Assembly: GCA_902805545.1 (NCBI GenBank)
Contig: CADCTD010000117.1
Location: 1-48,426, forward strand
DNA: 48,426 nucleotides
Direction: 5' to 3'
Source of the DNA: an uncultured Craurococcus sp.
Lineage (GTDB): Bacteria; Pseudomonadota; Alphaproteobacteria; Acetobacterales; Acetobacteraceae
Shown: one piece after another, positions 23,892 through 32,341 of the stretch
How positions within the stretch are numbered: position 1 is the stretch's first letter
Layout: each line of letters begins with the position of its first letter
Position numbers and translations under genes: made by a program
Notes under the pieces: model-generated
The model's database searches: none
Told to the model about the DNA's origin: nothing
Seen by the model: the letters and a program-made list of their open reading frames with translations, nothing else

Positions 23892-26510
23892 ATGGAGGCG
23901 GCCAAGGGGGAGTTCCAGGCAGTGGCCGACCAGAACGCGACCTTCGATATCGTCCCCACCGGCGGATGGACGCCGCTCGATGTCAGCGCCCAGGGCCTCG
24001 AAAGGCTTGGCAACGCAGCGGAGAACCAGGCCAGCGCAATCTCGGCGCAGGAGATCGCGGCAAGATCGGCCCGACGCAATCCGAGCGCATCGACGGGCCA
24101 GGGGGACGATTCATCCGAAGGCTCGTCCACGCCGGCGCTGCGGCAGAGCGGCTCGCCACAGGACCGCCAGGCGGCGACATCTCTCGCGGCATCGTCCAGC
24201 CTGGCGGCAGCATCCGACATCGCCTACACCTCGATCGACCTGACCGCCGGCGACGACACGCGGGAGATCACGGAAAACGGCAGCTTCTCGGTCCAGGGCC
24301 TTGGCGGCAATGACGTGATCACCGTCCGTGCCGGAACAACGGGTCCGGACCGGCTCGTTGGCGGGGGCGGGCAGGATCGCCTCACGGCAGCGGAAACCGA
24401 CGACATTCTCATCGGCGGCGCCGGCGGTGATACGCTCAATGGCGGGCTGGGCAGCGACACCGTGGATTACTCGACCTCTGCCGCCGCGCTGACGATCTCC
24501 TTGACCACGTCCACGACCTCGACAGCAACCACGCGGCCCTCGGGCGGCGATGCCGCGGGCGACGTGCTGTCCAGCATCGAGAATGTGGTCGGCACCGGAT
24601 CCGCCGATTTCATTTCCGGGAACCAGCTCGCCAATCAGCTCGTGGGCGGCCTTGGCGCCGACACTGTTCGAGGCGGTGCCGGCGCCGATCTGCTCCATGG
24701 CGACCACGCGGTCGAGGGCGCGACGGAAGGCGGCGTCGATCTGCTCGATGGCGGCGATGGCGACGATACCATCCGCGGCGGCGGCGCCAATGATTCGGTG
24801 CTGGGCGGATTCGGAAGCGACCGGCTCCACGGCGATGCCGGCAACGACTTCATCTCGGCCGCCGGCGGGGACGACCTCCTCGAAGGTGGTGACGGCAATG
24901 ACCAGCTCATCGCCAGCCTCGGCAACGATACCCTGCGCGGCGGCTCCGGCAACGATGACCTGAATGCCTCCAGCGGCGACGACCAGCTTTCGGGAGGCGC
25001 CGACAACGATACGCTGCTCGGCGGCGACGGTCTCGACAACCTCGCGGGCGATGCCGGGAATGACAGCCTATCCGGCGGCGGCAACGCCACCACCTCGGTG
25101 GGTGGCGACACCCTGGCGGGCGGCGAGGGCGATGACACTCTGGAGGGCGGCATCCGCGACATCCATGACGGCGGCGGCGGCATCGATACCGTGACCTTCG
25201 CCGCGGCCGGGAGCGCCGCCGGCGTCGATCTGACCAACGGGGTCGGTACCGGCTCGGCGCTCGGAGCGACATTCGCCAATATCGAGAACGTCACCGGTTC
25301 GGGTCTCAACGACATCCTGATCGGCAACAGCCTCGACAATGTCCTCGTCGGTGGTGCCGGTGCGGACCAGATGGTCGGCCAGGGCGGTATCGACACGGCC
25401 GATTACTCCGCCTCCACCCAGGCGGTCTCGATCCAGTTCACGGCAACGGCCGCCAATCCGACGGCTGCCGGAACGGGCAGCGGCGGTGATGCCCAGGGCG
25501 ACACGCTGCAGCTCATCGAGCGGGTCATCGGCTCGGCACTGGCCGATACCATGAGCGGAGGCGAGCTCAACGAGATCTTCATCGGGGGGATTGGGGCCGA
25601 CGTGCTGAACGGTGGCGGCGGCACCGATACGGCGGACTATTCCTTCTCCAGCGCCGCCATGAGCATAAATCTGCAGGCCGGCACTGCGTCGGACGGCGAC
25701 CAGCTGAGCAACATGGAGCGTGTCGTCGGGACCGGCTTCAATGACACCATGTTCGGCAATGACGCTGCGAACTGGCTGGAAGGCGGTGCAGGCAATGACT
25801 GGTTCCGGGGCGGCGCCGGACCGGATACGCTGATGGGCGGTGCAGGCACCGACACGGCGGATTTCTCGACGTCTGGCGGCGGCGTGCTGATTCAGCTCGT
25901 GGACAACCCGGATCCCAATCAGACCACGGGGGGCCAGACGAATGTCGACAGCACCACCAGCGACGCTGCCGGCGACCGGTTCAGCCAGATCGAGAATCTC
26001 GTCGGATCAGGCTTTGCCGACGACCTGCGCGGGAGTGCCCTTGGCAACAAGCTGGTGAGCGGCGCCGGAAATGACGTTCTGCGCGGCAGCGGCGGAGCGG
26101 ACCTCCTGGTTTCGAACGGCCCTGGTAGCAAGACTCTCATCGGCGAAGGCATCTCCGGCGATACTCCCGGCCTCGATACCTACCGTGTCATTGCTGGAAC
26201 GGCCAGCACGACCGTGCAGATCAGCGGTTATCAGATCGGCGAAGACATCGAGCTGAACAGCGTAACCTCGGCCTCGGTCGGTACGGCCGGTGGTGGCACA
26301 GTGAGAGTGATAGGCTTCCAGAGCACCGCCGCTGATGCGCTGCACACCACGCTCATCGTCCTGGGTGCGGCAGGCACAGTGAGCCAGGCGACGGCGCAAG
26401 CCGTTCTGGATCGCATCCTGGCGCCAGCCGGCAGCGCGCTCGATACCGATGGGGACGGACGAGACCTCATCGTTAGCTCCGGCCTGACTGCGGACAGCCC
26501 CTGGATTTGA
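23892..26510 (+). CDS. RTX-type calcium-binding secreted protein (872 aa)
   Basis: After an acidic, Ser/Ala-rich N-terminus of about 110 residues, the protein is a long series of hemolysin-type nonapeptides (GGxGxDxLx), for example GGDGDDTIRGG, GNDTLRGGSGNDDL and GGAGNDWFRGG, from about residue 118 to 740. They are interleaved with segments of the kind ADTMSGGELNEIFIGG and SQIENLVGSGFADDL. These bind calcium and fold as parallel beta rolls after export. The C-terminal 110 residues lack repeats and include an Asp-rich DTDGDGRD, probably holding the uncleaved secretion signal. No protease or lipase motif is seen, so a structural, adhesin or S-layer-like role is more likely than an enzyme. ATG 23892 is the first start after an in-frame stop, and no clear ribosome binding site precedes it. 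The exporter gene follows after 25 bp. Confidence 0.92.
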   Translation: MEAAKGEFQAVADQNATFDIVPTGGWTPLDVSAQGLERLGNAAENQASAISAQEIAARSARRNPSASTGQGDDSSEGSSTPALRQSGSPQDRQAATSLAASSSLAAASDIAYTSIDLTAGDDTREITENGSFSVQGLGGNDVITVRAGTTGPDRLVGGGGQDRLTAAETDDILIGGAGGDTLNGGLGSDTVDYSTSAAALTISLTTSTTSTATTRPSGGDAAGDVLSSIENVVGTGSADFISGNQLANQLVGGLGADTVRGGAGADLLHGDHAVEGATEGGVDLLDGGDGDDTIRGGGANDSVLGGFGSDRLHGDAGNDFISAAGGDDLLEGGDGNDQLIASLGNDTLRGGSGNDDLNASSGDDQLSGGADNDTLLGGDGLDNLAGDAGNDSLSGGGNATTSVGGDTLAGGEGDDTLEGGIRDIHDGGGGIDTVTFAAAGSAAGVDLTNGVGTGSALGATFANIENVTGSGLNDILIGNSLDNVLVGGAGADQMVGQGGIDTADYSASTQAVSIQFTATAANPTAAGTGSGGDAQGDTLQLIERVIGSALADTMSGGELNEIFIGGIGADVLNGGGGTDTADYSFSSAAMSINLQAGTASDGDQLSNMERVVGTGFNDTMFGNDAANWLEGGAGNDWFRGGAGPDTLMGGAGTDTADFSTSGGGVLIQLVDNPDPNQTTGGQTNVDSTTSDAAGDRFSQIENLVGSGFADDLRGSALGNKLVSGAGNDVLRGSGGADLLVSNGPGSKTLIGEGISGDTPGLDTYRVIAGTASTTVQISGYQIGEDIELNSVTSASVGTAGGGTVRVIGFQSTAADALHTTLIVLGAAGTVSQATAQAVLDRILAPAGSALDTDGDGRDLIVSSGLTADSPWI

Positions 26511-26535
26511 GCATGGCCGGGCGAGAGGACAGGCG

Positions 26536-28281
26536 ATGGCTTCGACTGACGACAGATCTTCGCGGCGGGCGCTCTCCACGCCGCTCGACCGGGCCGTCGC
26601 CGCATGCCGCTCCACAGTCCTGGTGCTGCTGCTCTTCGGCCTTGCCAGCAACGTGCTGATGCTCGCCCCGCCGCTCTACATGCTCCAGGTCTATGACCGG
26701 GTCATGGTGAGCGGCGTGGTCGAGACGCTCGTCATGCTGACGGTGATGACCGCGGTGGCGCTCCTCGTTTTCGGGCTGCTCGATGCGACGCGGTCGGTCA
26801 TCACCGCGCGGCTGGGCAGCTGGCTGACGGCGCGGCTTGGCCCGGTCTACCTGTCGAACAGCGTCAGGGCCCAGCTTGCCGGCGATGGCAGCGGCGCGCA
26901 GCCGCTGCGGGACCTGCAGTCGGTGCAGAGCTTCGTCACCTCGTCCGGCTTCAACATCTTCTTCGATGGGCCCTGGGTGCCGGTGTTCCTGTTGCTGGCC
27001 TGGCTGCTTCATCCCTGGCTTGGCACTCTCGCCGTGGCTTCGGCCCTGCTGCTCCTCGGCCTTGGCATCGCCAATGAATACGTCACCCGCAAGCCGACCA
27101 TCGCCGCCAGCCTTGCGCAGATTGCGGCGACGAAGCATGCGGACGCGACGATCCGCAATGCGGAGGTGGTCCGGGCGATGGGCATGCTGCCGGCGCTGAT
27201 GGCGCGCTGGCAGATGAGCAGCGAGGTGGCGCTGGCGGCGCAGCAGCGTGCGGCGGAGCGAGGCGCCCTGCTGATCGGCCTCACCAAATTCGTGCGCTAC
27301 TTCGTGCAATCGGCCAGTCTCGGCATCGGCGCCTATCTCGTGCTGCAGGGCAGCCTCTCCTCCGGGGCGATGATCGCATCCTCGATCCTGCTGGGCCGCG
27401 CCCTGGCGCCGGTCGAGGGGGCGATCGGCGCATGGCGGAGTTTCAGCATGGCGCGCATCGCCTACCGGCGCCTCCAGGCCCAGCTGCAGGCCCTGCCGGA
27501 GGAGCCGCGCCGGACGCGGCTGCCGGTGCCGGAGGGGCAGCTGACCCTCCGCAATGTGAGCTTCGTCGCACCGGGCTCCCGCGCGCCGATCCTGCGGTCC
27601 GTCTCCTTCGAGGCCGCGCCCGGCGAGGTGCTTGCCGTCATCGGCCCCTCGGCCGGCGGCAAGAGCACGCTGTGCCGCCTCCTGGTCGGGGTCGCCGAGC
27701 CGAGCGCTGGCGAGGTCCGGTTGGACGGGTCGGAGCTGCGGCACTGGAACCCCGAGGACCTTGGCCGGCATGTCGGCTACCTGCCGCAGGATGTGGAGCT
27801 CTTCGCCGGCACCATCCGCGACAACATCGCCCGCATGGCCGATGCGGATGACGAGGCGGTGATCGAGGCGGCGATGCTGGCCCATGCGCACGAGCTGATC
27901 CAGCGCCTGCCGCAGGGCTACGACACCGTCCTCGGCGATGGCGGCATCCGCCTCTCGGGCGGGCAGCGGCAGCGCATCGGCCTGGCGCGCGCCGTTTACC
28001 GCATCCCGCGCCTCATCGTGCTGGACGAGCCCAACGCCAATCTCGACACCAGCGGGGAGGCCGCGCTGTCCGCGGCCATCGACGAGATGAAGCGGCACGG
28101 CTGTACCCTGCTCATCGTCGGGCACCGTCCCTCCACGATCGCCCTGGCCGACCGGATCCTCCTGTTGAGGGAGGGGCGGGTGGAGCTCATCGGCCCGCGC
28201 GACGAAGTGCTGAAGCGCCTGAGGAGGGCCACCAGCAGCCGGGCCGAGCCGGAGGATGCCGATGCCGCCCGCAGCGCCTAG
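26536..28281 (+). CDS. Type I secretion ABC transporter, PrtD family
   Basis: This 581-aa inner-membrane exporter has a transmembrane domain (about residues 25-300, including VLVLLLFGLASNVLMLAPPL) fused to an ATPase domain. Walker A is GPSAGGKST (370-378), the signature LSGGQRQRI starts at 472, Walker B is LIVLDEP (about 492-498), and the switch histidine lies in VGHRPS. There is no N-terminal C39-like domain, which places it in the PrtD/AprD branch that exports RTX proteins and small cargo without leader cleavage. GAGAGGAC precedes ATG 26536. It lies in the order RTX protein, ABC, HlyD within one transcript. The outer-membrane TolC partner is not in the window. Confidence 0.94.
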   Translation: MASTDDRSSRRALSTPLDRAVAACRSTVLVLLLFGLASNVLMLAPPLYMLQVYDRVMVSGVVETLVMLTVMTAVALLVFGLLDATRSVITARLGSWLTARLGPVYLSNSVRAQLAGDGSGAQPLRDLQSVQSFVTSSGFNIFFDGPWVPVFLLLAWLLHPWLGTLAVASALLLLGLGIANEYVTRKPTIAASLAQIAATKHADATIRNAEVVRAMGMLPALMARWQMSSEVALAAQQRAAERGALLIGLTKFVRYFVQSASLGIGAYLVLQGSLSSGAMIASSILLGRALAPVEGAIGAWRSFSMARIAYRRLQAQLQALPEEPRRTRLPVPEGQLTLRNVSFVAPGSRAPILRSVSFEAAPGEVLAVIGPSAGGKSTLCRLLVGVAEPSAGEVRLDGSELRHWNPEDLGRHVGYLPQDVELFAGTIRDNIARMADADDEAVIEAAMLAHAHELIQRLPQGYDTVLGDGGIRLSGGQRQRIGLARAVYRIPRLIVLDEPNANLDTSGEAALSAAIDEMKRHGCTLLIVGHRPSTIALADRILLLREGRVELIGPRDEVLKRLRRATSSRAEPEDADAARSA

Positions 28282-28329
28282 GCCGCCACGGTCCTGCGCG
28301 GCCGCGCGGCAAGTCCCGGAGGATGCCCC

Positions 28330-29697
28330 ATGAGCGCCGCGCAGTCCCTCGTCCCCTACGACCAGCGGATGGAGGTCAGCCTGGCGGATATGCCGGGCAC
28401 GGCGAGCCTGGCGCTCTCCACCCGTGCCCCGCGCCGGGCCGGGCTGCTGCTGGTCTTTCTCTTCCTCGGCGGCTTCCTGGCCTGGGGGCTGACCGTTCCC
28501 ATCGCCGGCGGCGCCGTGGCGCCCGGCGTCATCAGCCCGGACGGCAACCGCCGTACGGTCCAGCATCTGGAGGGCGGCATCATCGCGGCGCTCCGGGTGC
28601 GAGACGGCGACAAGGTCTCCGCAGGCCAGCCGCTGCTGCTGCTCGAGAGCCTGCAGGCCAGGGCGACCTACAACTCGCTGCTCGGCCAGTACCAGACGCT
28701 GCTGGTGATGCAGGCGAGGCTGGAGGCGGAGCAGGCCAACCGGCCCGGGATCACGCTGCCGGCCGAGATCGAGGCCGCTTCCGGCCAGCCGGAACTCGCC
28801 AAGCTCATCGCCGGCCAGCGTGCCATCTTCGCCGCCCGGCGGGCGGCGCAGGAGACCCGGGCGGTGATCCTTCGCCTGCGGGTCGTGCAGGCGCAGGAGC
28901 AGATCCGCGCCCTCGAGGCGCAGGTGAGGAGCACCGTCGAGCAGCTCAGCCTGATCGGCGACGAGCTGCGTGGGAAGGAGCAGCTGCTCCGCTCCGGGCT
29001 CGTGCCGCGGCCGGAGGTGCTGCGGCTGCAGCGGGCCCAGGCCGAGCTGCTCGGGCGGCAGGGCGAGTATCTCGGGACCATCGCCCGCACGCGGCAGGTG
29101 ATCGGCGAGACGGAGATGCAGCTGGTGTCGCTCGAGGCCGATCGCCTCGACAAGGTGTCCGACCAGGTCGACAAGGTGCGCGTCGAGCTGGCCGGCGTGA
29201 CGGAGCGGCTCGAGGCCAGCCGCGACGTGCTGGCCCGCACCGCGGTCCTCGCGCCGATCACCGGCACGGTCATCAATCTCCGCTTCAAGACCATCGAGGG
29301 CGTCATCCGGCCCGGCGAGCCGATCCTCGACATCGTCCCCGACGAGGAGAAGCTGCTGATCGACGCGCGGGTCGCGCCGACCGACATCGATGTCGTCCAT
29401 GGCGGCCTGCCGGCGCAGGTGCGGCTGACGGCCTATTCCAGCCACGGCCTGCCCCGCATCGACGGCATCGTCCGCTCGGTCTCGGCCGACCGGCTGCAGG
29501 ATCCGGCCAGCCACCAGCTCTACTACCTTGCGCGGGTGGAGGTGGACCGGGAGGCGCTGGAACGTCTCGGGCCGCATATCGCCCTCGTGCCGGGCATGCC
29601 CGCGGAGGTGCTGATCGTCCGGCGCTCGCGCACGATGGTGCGCTACCTGATCGAGCCCTTCCGCGACGCCTTTCGCCGCAGCTTCCGCGAGGTCTGA
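28330..29697 (+). CDS. Type I secretion periplasmic adaptor, HlyD/PrtE family
   Basis: The 455-aa membrane-fusion protein has a short cytoplasmic N-terminus and one transmembrane helix (LLLVFLFLGGFLAWGL). It then has a lipoyl half-motif (NRRTVQHLEGGIIAAL), a long coiled-coil hairpin rich in Glu, Gln, Ala and Leu, the second lipoyl half (LARTAVLAPITGTVINL) and a C-terminal beta domain (VVHGGLPAQVRLTAYSSHG). It would bridge the ABC exporter to TolC. GGAGGATG upstream of ATG 28330 is a strong ribosome binding site. It closes the exporter operon; protein C follows 152 bp later on the same strand. Confidence 0.94.
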   Translation: MSAAQSLVPYDQRMEVSLADMPGTASLALSTRAPRRAGLLLVFLFLGGFLAWGLTVPIAGGAVAPGVISPDGNRRTVQHLEGGIIAALRVRDGDKVSAGQPLLLLESLQARATYNSLLGQYQTLLVMQARLEAEQANRPGITLPAEIEAASGQPELAKLIAGQRAIFAARRAAQETRAVILRLRVVQAQEQIRALEAQVRSTVEQLSLIGDELRGKEQLLRSGLVPRPEVLRLQRAQAELLGRQGEYLGTIARTRQVIGETEMQLVSLEADRLDKVSDQVDKVRVELAGVTERLEASRDVLARTAVLAPITGTVINLRFKTIEGVIRPGEPILDIVPDEEKLLIDARVAPTDIDVVHGGLPAQVRLTAYSSHGLPRIDGIVRSVSADRLQDPASHQLYYLARVEVDREALERLGPHIALVPGMPAEVLIVRRSRTMVRYLIEPFRDAFRRSFREV

Positions 29698-29849
29698 CCA
29701 TTAGGCGTCGGACCGAAGGCGTAGGCCGGTTTGCTCCAGCGCCCCTTCCGATGCCCCCGCCTCACCCTTTGGCCCGATTTGGCCGGGCCGTGCCTTCTGT
29801 ACGCTGCTCTGGTGCCGGGCGATGCAGGCGCCCGCCGAAGGGGGATGCG

Positions 29850-30425
29850 ATGGCGAAGATCAAGCTTGGGTTCAAGGCGGTGATCGACAAGGCGATGACG
29901 GTCCAGGCGCAGGGCAGCGCGACCGCCATCGGCGAGGACACGGCGGCGAATGTCAGCGTGGAGTCCCATACCGTCGACCGCGGCAAGGTGACCCTCACTT
30001 TCGGCAAGGTGACGGCGACCGCCGCCGGCACCTCAGAGGCCGGCGGCGCCTATGCCACGGCGCAGACCGGGGCGACGGTCGCCGATGCCGATTTCGGCCA
30101 CAGCCTCACCAAGACGACCTCCGGCAGCGGCTCCGACTGGGCCTCGGCGACCAGCACCACCCGCTTCTTCGCCATCGACGTCAAAGGCTTCGAGTTCAAG
30201 AACGGGCATTTCGTCTCGACCTCGCTGCCGGAGAAGACGGTGACCACGTCGCCGCAGGTCCCGGCCGGCAATGTGGCCACGCTCGGCATGGATGCGACCG
30301 CCACCGGCGACTACAGCGTGGTCAAGGCCGAGGCGTCCGTCATCGCCACCGACAGCGTCTCGGATGTCGCGGCCTCCGTGGTGTCCTCCGCTGATGGCCA
30401 TTCGGACTACCACTTGTTCGGCTGA
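29850..30425 (+). CDS. Protein C of the three-member family (191 aa)
   Basis: I do not recognise this protein. It lacks a signal peptide and nonapeptide repeats. Residues 19-83 (QAQGSATAIGEDTAA ... AGGAYATA ... ADADFGHSL) match protein A by eye. The end from Gly140 (GNVATLGMDATATGDYSVV, then KAEASVIATDSVSDV) carries the family C-terminal motif. It lies immediately downstream of the exporter genes with its own strong ribosome binding site (AAGGGGG) and is convergent with a LuxR-type regulator. Its size and position resemble small type I cargo such as HasA, but that is analogy only. Confidence 0.78.
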   Translation: MAKIKLGFKAVIDKAMTVQAQGSATAIGEDTAANVSVESHTVDRGKVTLTFGKVTATAAGTSEAGGAYATAQTGATVADADFGHSLTKTTSGSGSDWASATSTTRFFAIDVKGFEFKNGHFVSTSLPEKTVTTSPQVPAGNVATLGMDATATGDYSVVKAEASVIATDSVSDVAASVVSSADGHSDYHLFG

Positions 30426-30432
30426 CGCCTGT

Positions 30433-31185
30433 TCAGATCGAGCCGTTCCGCTCCGGCGGCCGGCCCGGCCAGCGGTCCGGGTCGGCCGCGAGCGCCGCCT
30501 GCGTCCGGTTCGCGGCGCCAAGCCGCCGCATGATATGGCGCACGTCGTCCTTGACCGCCGACTCCCGCAGGTCGAGCAGGTTGCCGATCTCCTTGTTCGA
30601 CAACCCGGCCTGCAGGTGCCGCAGCACGGCCTGCTGCCGTGGGGTGAGCAGCATCCGCCGCGCCGCCTCCGCGCCGCGCAGGCCAAGGTCGATCATGCCC
30701 GTGGGCTGCGGCCTTGCCGGCCGGTCCTCGAGCAGGGCGGCCGGGGGGAAGAAGGATCCCCCCTGCATGATGAAGGACAACGTCCGCAGCGCGATGGCGG
30801 GTTCGGTGGTCGTCGGCAGGAAGCCGCGGGCGCCGAGACGGAGCGCGGCCACCACCTCCTCCGCCGTGTCGAGATCGGAGATGACCGCGACCGGCGTGGA
30901 GGGCATGGTGCCCAGCAGGGCCTGGAGCCATTCGGCCCCGGCGGCCGCCTTCACGGAGCCGGCGCCGAGGTTGAGGATGCCGAGGGCGATGCTCGTCTCG
31001 GGCCGCGGCATGCCGCGCAGGTCCTCCGGCGACACGGCCAGCACCGCGACCCTGTTCTCCGTCGCCCAATCCGTGAGGAAGGCGGCCAGCTCGGCCCGGC
31101 GCAGCGCCCTGGCATCCACCAGCAGGACAAAGGGCTCGCCTTTCTGTGCCTGTTGCTGCTGCACGGTTGCCCCGCCCCCGCCCAT
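30433..31185 (-). CDS. LuxR/NarL-type regulator with degenerate receiver domain (1)
   Basis: This is a response-regulator-like protein of about 250 aa. The receiver half keeps its hydrophobic strands (PFVLLVDAR, then TPVAVISDLDTAEEVVAALR and LGARGFL), but Asn72 (GILNLG) stands where the phosphoacceptor Asp is expected. The conserved Lys after GARGFL is also missing. The C-terminal half is a LuxR helix-turn-helix (LTPRQQAVLRHLQAGLSNKE, then IGNLLDLRESAVKDDVRHIM). It is therefore probably phosphorylation-independent. No histidine kinase is nearby. Start uncertain: ATG 31185 is preferred, with the frame open to 31248. It is convergent with protein C and a paralogue of the next regulator gene. 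Confidence 0.85.
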   Translation of the reverse strand: MGGGGATVQQQQAQKGEPFVLLVDARALRRAELAAFLTDWATENRVAVLAVSPEDLRGMPRPETSIALGILNLGAGSVKAAAGAEWLQALLGTMPSTPVAVISDLDTAEEVVAALRLGARGFLPTTTEPAIALRTLSFIMQGGSFFPPAALLEDRPARPQPTGMIDLGLRGAEAARRMLLTPRQQAVLRHLQAGLSNKEIGNLLDLRESAVKDDVRHIMRRLGAANRTQAALAADPDRWPGRPPERNGSI

Positions 31186-31298
31186 GATGACCAGGCGTCC
31201 CGAGCCAAGGAAAAAACGGCGGCTCGGCCCGACTGATTGGCCTGCCAAAGAAAAAATCAGGCCCGGAAACTTCTACATTAAGTGGAGGGACGAGCAAT

Positions 31299-31385
31299 AT
31301 GACCAAAGGATTTACGCAGTATTGCAGCGGTATATTGGGCTGGTGGCTCTCATCGTTGGGACTAGCGACATCGGGTACTTCGTAG
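31299..31385 (+). CDS. Possible 28-aa peptide
   Basis: ATG 31299 is preceded by GGAGGG ten bases upstream, a better ribosome binding site than most genes here have. It opens a 28-codon frame with a hydrophobic middle (GILGWWLSSLGLATSG), ending in TAG. It lies in the 331-bp gap between the two regulator genes, on the opposite strand, in a locally AT-richer stretch. Nothing else supports it. It may instead be part of the promoter region of the regulator starting at 31185. Confidence 0.25.
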   Translation: MTKGFTQYCSGILGWWLSSLGLATSGTS

Positions 31386-31516
31386 CGCAAGGAGGTACAC
31401 CCAAAGTCGAGGCCGGCTTGGCTTGGCTGCAGCCATTGATGCCGGGCGGCGCCGATCCGCTTTGCGGCGTGGCCGGCGGAACGGATGGCTCCGTCGGGAC
31501 CATCCGTCGCGGCGCT

Positions 31517-32341
31517 TCAGGCTGGCATGAGCTGGAGCTCGGGCCGCTCGAGGCTGGCCTGCGCTGCCTGCGGCAGCGCCGTCTCGGGCGGGGCTTCGTC
31601 GGGCAGGTCGAGGCTGGCGGCGCAGAGGGCGGCCTGGGTCCGGTTGGCCACCTTCAGCTTCCGCATGATCTCGCGGACATGGACCTTCACGGTCGACTCG
31701 CACATGTGGAGCTCGATGGCGATCCGCTTGTTGGACTGCCCCTGCCGCAGCAGCTGGAGGACCCGCTTCTGCCGTGCGGTGAGGCTGGTGAGTCCGATAT
31801 CCAGCTCGCCGATGAGCGGCGGGCCGGGGGCTGCCCGTGGCTCCGCCTCGTCCGGACCGTCGAACCGGGCGAGCAGTGTCTGCGGCGGGAAGTACACGCC
31901 GCCATGGGCGATGAAGTTCAGCGCGTAGAATACCAGGTTCGGATCCATGTCGGCGGTGATGAAGCCGCGCGCCCCGGCCCGCAGTGCCGCCACCACCTCG
32001 GCTGCCTCATTCCGGTCCGACAGGACCACGACGGGCGCGCCGGCGCAGAGCTGCTGCGCCTGCTGGATCGATTGTGCCAGCTCCTGCGTGTCGCTTGCGG
32101 ACACGACCGAATTGAGGACGACCAGGCCCACCGAGCCGTCCGGCGCGGCCTGGTCCAACGAGGCGATGGCGCCGACGACCGAGAACCTGCATCCGGCTCC
32201 ATCGGCCTCAACGTCCTCGAGCAGTCTCCTGAGGGCCTCCCGGCGCAACGGAGAGGGATCAACCAGAAGGATACGACAGCTTTTACTTTCCGGTTTTACA
32301 CGTTCTTCAAGACTACGACTTTCACCACAATCATCCGCCAT
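31517..32341 (-). CDS. LuxR/NarL-type regulator with degenerate receiver domain (2)
   Basis: This 274-aa paralogue of the regulator at 30433 has a receiver-like domain (SCRILLVDPSPLRREALRRL ... GAPVVVLSDRNEAAEVV). Asn77 (LVVLNS) replaces the phosphoacceptor Asp, and there is no Lys in GARGFITAD. The DNA-binding half is LTARQKRVLQLLRQGQSNKR then HMCESTVKVHVREIMRKLKV. ATG 32341 is preferred over 32401 because AAGGAAA lies just upstream. Both regulators lie at the end of the secretion locus on the minus strand and may control it or the surface genes beyond. The ligand or input is unknown. Confidence 0.87.
   Translation of the reverse strand: MADDCGESRSLEERVKPESKSCRILLVDPSPLRREALRRLLEDVEADGAGCRFSVVGAIASLDQAAPDGSVGLVVLNSVVSASDTQELAQSIQQAQQLCAGAPVVVLSDRNEAAEVVAALRAGARGFITADMDPNLVFYALNFIAHGGVYFPPQTLLARFDGPDEAEPRAAPGPPLIGELDIGLTSLTARQKRVLQLLRQGQSNKRIAIELHMCESTVKVHVREIMRKLKVANRTQAALCAASLDLPDEAPPETALPQAAQASLERPELQLMPA

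Noticed and set aside
24240-26100. Regular repeats considered as a CRISPR or tandem DNA array
   Set aside because: The periodicity is at the protein level (RTX nonapeptides); the DNA copies are degenerate and there are no spacers.
26473-29577. 1034-codon minus-strand frame opposite the secretion ABC and HlyD genes
   Set aside because: It mirrors two clear secretion genes with intact motifs; its composition (Arg, Gln, His, Gly rich) is that of an antisense shadow.
28323-29849. Plus-strand frame upstream of protein C, overlapping hlyD
   Set aside because: The upstream part is Arg/Ala/Gly-rich nonsense opposite the hlyD frame; only the part from ATG 29850, with its own ribosome binding site, is protein-like.
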